NCBI GenBank assembly: GCA_905214615.1
Contig: CAJMMX010000025.1
Location: 1 to 30,615, forward strand
DNA from: an uncultured bacterium
Lineage (GTDB): Bacteria; Actinomycetota; Coriobacteriia; Coriobacteriales; Coriobacteriaceae
DNA: 30,615 nt
Reading direction: 5' to 3'
Both the position numbers and the translations under genes were made by a program. This document shows positions 25,501 to 30,615 of this stretch, one piece after another; position 1 is the first letter of the stretch, and each line of letters opens with the position of its first letter. A model generated the notes under the pieces. That model was not told the DNA's origin and did no database searches. It saw nothing but the letters and a program-made list of their open reading frames with translations.

Positions 25501-28500
25501 CGGCGACGGTGCCCTTAACGACTGGCATAGCGCTGGCGCTTCTCTCTACGACAACCCATATGTTGGCCGCGTGATCGACGGCTATGCGTTCAGCGAGCTT
25601 ACCGACGATAAGAGTCTCGACAACACTGATCGTAACTACAAGGTGAACAATCTGGATACTTCGAAGACGGGGTGCATCAAGACGGATGCGACGCAGGGCC
25701 GCTATAGGGGAGACGACGCCAATAGCTCTGCGATAACCACAACCGTCAATGACTCGCAGGGACTGCTCGTACTCTCGGCCATCATCAGCAGCGGTGCGGC
25801 CGGCGGTTCGGCGAATACGAATACCACGAACGATGTGTATGGAACGTATGCGGGCTCGCGTGCCTACATGGGCGGCAACAACGCAAAGGGAGTGTACCAA
25901 TTCGGCAACAAGCAATACGGCAAAGTTCGCAACGCGAGCTATACACATGTTGGAAGGCCGGCGAGTGCCGCTGAAGACTTTGCTAATGCGATAAGCGATG
26001 ACATGAAAAGCCCCGGTATCCAGTTAGAGGGTAACGCGCTTGGCTACGCAGGCGATGGCTCGGGCGTTAACTCCCCCTACCTAGTAAAGAAATACGCAAC
26101 GTGGCAGACGGGTAACATCTGCGCCGCGCAGGTCTCGGGAATGGATTTGCAGTTCAAAGCGGGTGAAACCTACGACATGACTACTTATGGCACGGGTTAC
26201 ACGGGTCTTTCGGGCCGCTACTACTCAAACGCATGCGCATCCGGTAAGGGCGCCGACCGCGATCGCATCGTGCCGCTTGTTGCGTGCATCAACGGTAACG
26301 GTGCAACAATTAAGGTCGGTAGCAAAGAGGCCAGCAAGGTATATGGGGTCACGGAGTACGCCGATGATAATTACAAACTCACCGGAGTGGGCGCTCTCTT
26401 TGGTACCGTAACGTATACCTCGACCAACGTGTTGGATAGCATCGGCACTCCGGCAACGGACGGCGCTGCTGCTACGGGCAACGGCGGCTATACCGTCCAG
26501 AACCTAAAGTTCGATGACTGCAATATTTCTCTTACGTATATCAATGCAGCCGGCGCCTCCAGTGGTGCGGGTAATGAGCAGGTTGGCGTCGGTCTGCTTG
26601 CGGGTACTACGGCGAACGCGAGCTCGCTGGCAGATTACGGCAAATATGCAGGAATTACCACGAATAGCTGCAGGGTGAATGGCCCCAATAACGTTGGCGG
26701 ATTGCTCGGCGCATCCGGCTATGGTAGCCGCAGGACTGATAAAGATACAACTTTGCTGGTGAATCGTAACGACACCTCAAATTCGAACACGCGCTATTCT
26801 CCGGTCAAGCTTTACGATTGCTCTTATAGCAACATGGACATTTCTGGCGTGCAAAACGTCGGCGGCTTCGTCGGCAAGCTGAACCAAAATTCCGCTGGTG
26901 GCGTTTGGGCAAAAACGAATATGCCTATTGCCGAGAGTTCCACAATTATGTCAACTGCTGCCAGCGCAAGGACCGGCGGTATCGTGGGTCTTGCCGGAGG
27001 TGGTTTCCTGGTGAACACCGATGACGCTGGAACGCCTTCGCAGGGTGCCGGAAAGGCGGAGATCAGCAATGTCACGCTTCAGCCGGCAGCATCGAGCGCG
27101 ACCGAGGGGACCGGCGGCCTTATCGGAAGGTCCGAAAATGGAATCGTGTCTGTCTACAATCTGTGCATCCATGGCGACGTGCAGAATAAAACGGTATTTG
27201 GTGTTAGAGGATCGAATAATCTTAAGTACGTTGCTGGTGCAGTCGGCGAAGCAGCTTCGGGCGGTGCATTTAAGTTCGATAGCTGTGTAATAAAAGACAT
27301 CTATCTTGGTGCTCGTGAGTGCTCTGCCGGTTTAATCGGTGATCTGAAAGGTGGGTGTGCCCTCGAGGTCAAGAATTCAACTATCACTGGACTGGTCGTC
27401 GATGGTTCGTATTCTGGTGGTGTTGTTGGCTCGATCGGTAACACGGCGAACTCTGTCACGCTTTTGAACTCGACCATTGGCGAGAATAACTTTACCGGTA
27501 GCAAGAACGCTGCATGGAACTCATCGCTGGGAAGTTGTTCTGGTGGCGTGTCTGGCGATGGCCGTGGCTCATTTAGGCTCGTAAATGTGCTCATGGATCG
27601 CAATATCTTTGGGGCGCAAACTAGCCAGGGCTATTTGTTCGGAAATAGTTCATCCGCTGATCTCGTCAACGTTTTTGTCGCAGGAATTGCCATTAGACCA
27701 AACAGTGCGAGTGAATCGCTCAAGCTGATGCGCAATTCTTCCGGCACCGACGACCTTAAAAAAGTGAACAAAAAGTCATACATCGCATTTGCTGCCTATG
27801 AAGACAAGCTTTCCGATGCCAAGGGCGCGACACTGTATGGCAACGATGCTGCGAACGGCAATGTGACGGTGGCCGTTTCGCCCTACGTCACGACGAGTCC
27901 GACGAGTGGCCTTGTTGTGCGCGCCTCCGATGCTGACACGGCCGGCCGTTATCTGTTCGGCGACGGCATGAACGTTGGCCTTGCCACGGCCATCCAGAAT
28001 CCGTCGAGCCCCGGCGTTGCCAACCGTTATACCTACACCAACATCGGCGGCATCAATGACGATGGCGCCTATCAAAATACGTCGAGCTATAACGCCAAAT
28101 CCGTGGCGAGCATGTTCAATGCGAATAACGATGCAAGCGACAGCAAGGTTGCAACGGATTTTCCCGTTTTGGTGATCTCGGGTACCGATAATACGACGGC
28201 CAAGAGCTATCTAAACATCATCACGAACGGCGGCTTCTCTGACGCTTGCAGATTGAATAACGAGAATGGCACCAATCCGCACGTGACGGCCAAAGCAGAT
28301 GTTTTCCAACTCAAGGATGGTGTGTTCGTTAAGGACGATGACGCGTCGAACAATCCCACGCTTCGCGTAGTGAACAACGGCAAGAACAATATGTCGTTTA
28401 GCCCAAGCTCCGATTGGGACAACGGCAAGGGCCGCTTTACGCTCCTGACCGTTACCTTTACCGAGGCGGGTCAGAGCTACAACGTTCAGGTGCCGATCGT

Positions 28501-30484
28501 CGTTAAGCGCAAGCTCGAGATTGATTTCGCTGCAACGTATGATTACGGCATCAAATTTAAAGAAAAAGACTACGCTAACCTTGGAAAAGATGCACACGTG
28601 CTTACGAGCTTTGGCGAGCCGATGACGGGTCTGCTTACCTGGACATACAATTCTGCCAATGGGAAGGAAGTCGACTTTGGCTGGGACAGCTATATGGCTG
28701 CTGGCGGCTCGATGAAGGGGCTCGGTAAGAGCATCCTCTTCAATGGTGCCGACGGAAGGTTGCCCCAGGGCACCCAGCTTACGCTCATCGATGCGAACGT
28801 TGACGGCCGGGCCGGTGGCAGAGAGTATCACTATACGGTGGGCGAAGGCGGAGCAACGAGCGTTTCCCTGAGCGGAAACGACGGCTTTAAGGATTCTGCG
28901 GGCAATCCATATCAGGAGCGATGGCTGAGCGAGATTTTGGATGTGTCGGCCACACAGGATGGCGCCGGCACATGGACCGTGTGTGATAACGAGGCAGAGG
29001 CGACCGCTAAAGCGAAACTCGATGGCAAGTGGACGCTGTTTAAGGTTGCGGGTGCTGACGTTCCCAGCAACAGCCGCTATACGCTAAAGGTACCTAAGGA
29101 GAAGGATACCGGCAGAGAGAAGCGTGCATCGGAGAGCGTCTACCTAGTTGTCAACGTGCCCAAGTCGGGCGACGGCGTGACGCAAGCTAGTATCAACGGT
29201 TTTACGGCTTCGTCTATTGACTCGAATTCTTCGGGTGGCCGCATATCTTGGAATCTGCATCACGTCTTGCGCACCGGTGGCGACGATAATCAAAACGGTA
29301 CGGCATCGACATACAGCATCTTGTCCAATTACGGGCAGGAAGTTAACGACGGGAAGCCGGAGGCGCGCACTCCGGTTTCGAAGTCGACGGACGGCGCCGC
29401 CTACGTTCTTTCTCTTGACGTTACCGACACGATTACGTTTAACCCAAGTCAGAGCTATGCTGACTCGGACTCTTTGTTCTATCAGCTCGATACGTCACTG
29501 TGCAAGTATGGCGCCAACAATACCCTGACGGGGGTGAGTAGTTTCCCGAGCGGAACCTCGGCGATCGCTAAATTCTATGTTGCCATCGACAATCAGAACT
29601 ATAAGTGGGATGGCGAAGATTGGGCGAAGTGTGATTCTTCGACGCCTGCGTTCACGCAGACCGTGACGGATACGGGCGATGACTCGCTGAAGCTCAAGCT
29701 CGATTGTGACCTCGCCAGAATCCGCAAGCGTGCAACGGGCGGATCCTTTACCGTGCGCACGGCTGTGGAAGAGATTCGCCTTACGCCGGACGGCTGCAAC
29801 AAGGTCATCTCCCTGTCCAAGCAGTCTGGCGAGGACGCCTGTACCAAGATGTCCTATACCGCCAAGCTTTCGACGCGTAAGGAAGGCCTTAATACCTCGA
29901 GCCTGACGCAGACGAAGCGCGGTAACGTCGGGTACTATCGCATGGACACGGGTGATACGACCATTACGCTTTCTGCGCCAGATAAGTCGCAGCTTGGTAT
30001 TAACGTGGACGACCTGCGTCCGATCGCGAATGGCACGATTGGTCTGGGTGCCACGTATGAACTGGGTGGACTCAGCAACGCCGCCGAGGCAATTGCGAAC
30101 GCAGACTCTGTTGTGTACACGCTCGCGCTTCAGCGCCGCGGAACCGACGGCACGTATGAGAGCGTAACGGATGATATCTCCAACTACGTAACAGTGACGG
30201 AGAGTAAGCTTGCCGCGGTCGCTCCCTCCGGTAGCACGATCACCTTCACTGACTCGAAGGAGAACGGCAAGTTCAAAACGAAGAACGGTAATACGACGTT
30301 TAGCCTGCCCTTTACCGTTAAGGTCAACACGCAGGTTGAACAGCGTGAGCAGTTCTACGCGAACTATCGTCTGGTGATGACAGCGAGCTTGGTCAAGGGT
30401 GACGTGGCGAGCGCAAAGCCTCAATCGCCCGACTATGTGACCTACACGCTCACGAGGGTGAACCTCAACGGCATCGACCACTAG
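19583..30484 (+). CDS. Giant secreted GLUG-repeat surface protein (3633 residues)
   Basis: The N-terminus MRTAKRILAEFMTVVMVLQA leads into CSPTVAAVAAG, a signal peptide with possible AxA cleavage; Leu-Gln-Ala-Cys is a poor lipobox. Residues about 50-140 are an Asp/Ala-rich acidic linker. From about 150 to 2700, modules with FQGLG.(x)PF.G.I (about 215 and 1830) and GLUG-like motifs recur: GGFIGKA, GGLVGRV, GGLIGCI, GGYVGAVAGGG, GGFVGKL, GGVVGSI. These suggest a long beta-helix. From about 2850 the sequence changes to probable Ig-like beta domains (for example FNVQVP-like strands near 28480). It ends NLNGIDH without LPXTG, hydrophobic tail or wall-binding repeats. Adhesin or carbohydrate-interacting roles are guesses. 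It is the last gene of the operon. Confidence 0.9.
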   Translation: MRTAKRILAEFMTVVMVLQACSPTVAAVAAGWQNISSEIATAAAEASDAAESGETKSDVTTGSGSSDTGAESDSAGDDAAKDDAAKDDAAAGDTTDNATGSDSTGDQTEGDDAADDAAADDAEQDADDATSEDAEDQAGATITNLDELVELLEANGAENIVRKDDRSGIRSLDVKSSEAFAVLSNADASLYYDAQIKVIITGDAKLTESAKNGMSFQGLGSDEHPFEGKIYRSLNGVDSPVELTSNRTVFNNFKLTDQNNTVKIKWIGATTYSAPMVATKVSGGGKTLNAVVNIADPVGTGGTDTTSALTAPLLGEAMGDLTTEVTYGPAGSLEKLNVNAAGNIGLLANTVKSGTFTVGSVKFPASLAAGGVVETSSGNAGLLVGTVEDGATLNVGTLNVPAATVQSASGSAGGVAGLVGSNTGATVNVTEALDLHMLTVKGTTASGGFIGKATRLALGADNKKFTCPANVGDANSKSSGGFIGDVSFAGPVEFANNDQIDTGEGVNLGQSGDTGAGGVFGLLDTTNGDVAISGGSYTSKLVTGSSSIYGGLVGRVQDVTNTEKSNNTLHIKTGAAGNRCSVDTTCSVAPRLAGGLVGWVAKSNNTGGVVIVDGADVTCHSPKANGKNCGFGGVVGALDSGYSVGGRSRFGILDCGDVRVETDKNESIACGAGIVGSAWNGVLRLRGTTDLSDCKLEANGNTSQILRSLDGCAPLVFALGSGSDAEATNDNYWLYKRPAAARIDDLTYNQVIRLTGEEGKLSKDLIKLDESTFYQPLCNLSGAPDAGSSAGYSWGYQLRSQNGDGKSGTYLINDADTFACIAMTVQTNGYFGGVFGIGTANITSWYGNSGNAISITSDIDLRGTGLEGLACDGSGQVNAFVGAVEGNHHTVTLAIGEPYGTRNGNALGANDSTEGNGKMYRHSRLGLFAAIGGGATVNNLTVDGVMKFDNGLGVDAGSLAATITGKTTLSGVTCKPKITCDDTFGNDVNIGGIAGSVRGGGTVTFGSSNISGSTKAQATVKTGATLNGNTRIGGAIGYVADVVAIVNVTSLEVGDATASENAITAGDSASNKKSQIGGLIGCITQGTAANTTNVNITGLTFNSFSMTVGKNGDAKNGAGGLLGYSWGNTVVTIGDSANTSDSTYALKTNNASITANSSGELGGLVYAASGHWVINNYAIDLSGATINAESATTLGLLIGRGGRTENSTTYGVETYSGLYLENKAGWDTAYKVNGVAAGNGVKINNTAIKSNDNATSFDEWVGNSTRPAYGNKDASKLMDGEWNVVVSLHTKDGVNDGKLDMSGEPGNDNSYRNRSDFGKNHNTNAWTRYYYNLDKAYAALGQGSSKISKIDTAEKLLLWSAYRYAPAAIRSMIVPQAFNDAVAIGGESGRSVEIDLTGYSYYPTQPNGKVTVGNATITFHYSDIKAEQKSNKLNSAATQHENMHCGLFRTVANGDLTVNAVTLGGTVGPVVNDGRSKNDIAAAGGSSSGALVCRYVYGSNNGTTTTIRKISIDGLTLNNLTVDGASEATGADAYMPLLINEMQTYVNLSAKNITATGYGRNTKVATSLFGRLGVGSSADQVTATFGTINVPSATNNAIFTRASLLESFGYGEGKTGSAVYTFIKDDQTNDKVTFGSEIDSKGEYSGKQLWYYNESTYGTRAGLVTVDNKEANADTPQFGGYLPYVKKGNVNENKVQYHEIKVNQRVPKLTTGCGTYGDPYTITKATELNTVAEYINTQNPSDGWEVTIAADQETLCQRRSSSKDASNEVTYVYKQASKTWVRMIGNDIDPNDTLDDTTMHSYLQSAYYSIEPENDKGESTDTLELDAAVFQGLGNKDYPFRGVIVGNLRGSSQAATQATIKIHNSKDTGALSGLIPYSYGSVVSNLNIEYSGKAASIAHKNKDASGVPGAFFGGVIGCIMGGDNIIDGVSVKASGGFSVAGAAGDNGGAHLVPVGGYVGAVAGGGVIFRNSSRGDGALNDWHSAGASLYDNPYVGRVIDGYAFSELTDDKSLDNTDRNYKVNNLDTSKTGCIKTDATQGRYRGDDANSSAITTTVNDSQGLLVLSAIISSGAAGGSANTNTTNDVYGTYAGSRAYMGGNNAKGVYQFGNKQYGKVRNASYTHVGRPASAAEDFANAISDDMKSPGIQLEGNALGYAGDGSGVNSPYLVKKYATWQTGNICAAQVSGMDLQFKAGETYDMTTYGTGYTGLSGRYYSNACASGKGADRDRIVPLVACINGNGATIKVGSKEASKVYGVTEYADDNYKLTGVGALFGTVTYTSTNVLDSIGTPATDGAAATGNGGYTVQNLKFDDCNISLTYINAAGASSGAGNEQVGVGLLAGTTANASSLADYGKYAGITTNSCRVNGPNNVGGLLGASGYGSRRTDKDTTLLVNRNDTSNSNTRYSPVKLYDCSYSNMDISGVQNVGGFVGKLNQNSAGGVWAKTNMPIAESSTIMSTAASARTGGIVGLAGGGFLVNTDDAGTPSQGAGKAEISNVTLQPAASSATEGTGGLIGRSENGIVSVYNLCIHGDVQNKTVFGVRGSNNLKYVAGAVGEAASGGAFKFDSCVIKDIYLGARECSAGLIGDLKGGCALEVKNSTITGLVVDGSYSGGVVGSIGNTANSVTLLNSTIGENNFTGSKNAAWNSSLGSCSGGVSGDGRGSFRLVNVLMDRNIFGAQTSQGYLFGNSSSADLVNVFVAGIAIRPNSASESLKLMRNSSGTDDLKKVNKKSYIAFAAYEDKLSDAKGATLYGNDAANGNVTVAVSPYVTTSPTSGLVVRASDADTAGRYLFGDGMNVGLATAIQNPSSPGVANRYTYTNIGGINDDGAYQNTSSYNAKSVASMFNANNDASDSKVATDFPVLVISGTDNTTAKSYLNIITNGGFSDACRLNNENGTNPHVTAKADVFQLKDGVFVKDDDASNNPTLRVVNNGKNNMSFSPSSDWDNGKGRFTLLTVTFTEAGQSYNVQVPIVVKRKLEIDFAATYDYGIKFKEKDYANLGKDAHVLTSFGEPMTGLLTWTYNSANGKEVDFGWDSYMAAGGSMKGLGKSILFNGADGRLPQGTQLTLIDANVDGRAGGREYHYTVGEGGATSVSLSGNDGFKDSAGNPYQERWLSEILDVSATQDGAGTWTVCDNEAEATAKAKLDGKWTLFKVAGADVPSNSRYTLKVPKEKDTGREKRASESVYLVVNVPKSGDGVTQASINGFTASSIDSNSSGGRISWNLHHVLRTGGDDNQNGTASTYSILSNYGQEVNDGKPEARTPVSKSTDGAAYVLSLDVTDTITFNPSQSYADSDSLFYQLDTSLCKYGANNTLTGVSSFPSGTSAIAKFYVAIDNQNYKWDGEDWAKCDSSTPAFTQTVTDTGDDSLKLKLDCDLARIRKRATGGSFTVRTAVEEIRLTPDGCNKVISLSKQSGEDACTKMSYTAKLSTRKEGLNTSSLTQTKRGNVGYYRMDTGDTTITLSAPDKSQLGINVDDLRPIANGTIGLGATYELGGLSNAAEAIANADSVVYTLALQRRGTDGTYESVTDDISNYVTVTESKLAAVAPSGSTITFTDSKENGKFKTKNGNTTFSLPFTVKVNTQVEQREQFYANYRLVMTASLVKGDVASAKPQSPDYVTYTLTRVNLNGIDH
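19801..19990 (+). repeat. Low-complexity acidic segment in the giant gene
   Basis: GATGACGCGGCGAAG is repeated in tandem near 19812-19841 and followed by many GAC/GAT-GCC codons. The encoded Asp-Ala-rich stretch is probably a flexible spacer between signal peptide and first folded module. Such repeats can change in length by slippage. Confidence 0.7.
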
Positions 30485-30487
30485 TTC

Positions 30488-30545
30488 CGAAGCCAACTGG
30501 CTTCGCAAAGGGGGCGGCAACCACCCGGTTGCCGCCCCCTTTCTA
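30488..30545 (+). terminator. Terminator of the giant-protein operon
   Basis: A first hairpin (CGAAGCC/GGCTTCG, 30488-30505) is followed by a strong one in which AAAGGGGGCGGCAACC (30507-30522) pairs perfectly with GGTTGCCGCCCCCTTT (30527-30542) around ACCC. It starts four bases after the stop codon. Confidence 0.9.
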
Positions 30546-30573
30546 GTCTGCGCGATCCCAGTCTTGGACTCCG

Positions 30574-30598
30574 CTGGACAGTTAGTTCAGCTACGCAT
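30574..30598. repeat. Second copy of the CTGGACAGTTAGTTCAG terminal repeat
   Basis: It matches the left arm of the element at 13-216 at 23 of 25 positions and has the same orientation. The sequence after it differs from the interior of that element. The partner arm, if any, lies beyond the window. Confidence 0.6.
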
Positions 30599-30615
30599 AA
30601 TTCCAGACCGCAGCA

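Overview
The window looks like a chromosomal segment of a high-GC Gram-positive gut actinobacterium, most likely a Coriobacteriia member close to Collinsella. That is an inference from base composition, protein style, a fused ECF ATPase and the wealth of short palindromic repeats; no marker gene such as 16S rRNA is present. All coordinates were read by eye.

Left part (1-13.7 kb) is mostly housekeeping. It begins with a ~200 bp inverted-repeat element, followed on the minus strand by prs (PRPP synthetase) and glmU (UDP-GlcNAc synthesis), each with its own intrinsic terminator. A tight plus-strand operon follows: an ECF-type vitamin/micronutrient importer (T component, fused double ATPase, S component). 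A 530 bp intergenic block holds two more inverted-repeat elements. Then come an ExoIII-type AP endonuclease (minus), a sirtuin deacetylase, a fused dihydropteroate synthase-HPPK and an abutting degenerate biotin-ligase-like gene. A DUF4143-type AAA ATPase bracketed by near-perfect palindromes sits between the biotin-ligase-like gene and coaX (type III pantothenate kinase, minus). A gene for initiator tRNA with promoter and terminator ends this part.

Middle (13.75-16.45 kb): five palindromes spaced at a strict 80-81 bp period fill the gap between the tRNA and a 676-residue FMN/FAD/4Fe-4S oxidoreductase of the enoate reductase / dienoyl-CoA reductase type.

Right part (16.65-30.54 kb) is accessory and the most interesting region: a four-gene operon for cell-surface proteins. 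Three mid-size proteins each have a cytoplasmic N-terminal tail, one membrane segment and an extracellular domain. The fourth gene codes for a 3633-residue secreted protein with an acidic linker, many GLUG-like Gly-Gly-x-x-Gly repeats (likely beta-helix) and a C-terminal series of probable Ig-like domains, but no LPXTG or C-terminal membrane anchor. A strong terminator closes the operon. The last 42 bases hold another copy of the terminal repeat found at the left end of the window.

The best candidates for undescribed biology are the giant surface-protein operon, the 80-bp palindrome array, the palindrome-bracketed ATPase, and a repeat element that appears to have inserted in frame into the linker of the ECF ATPase.
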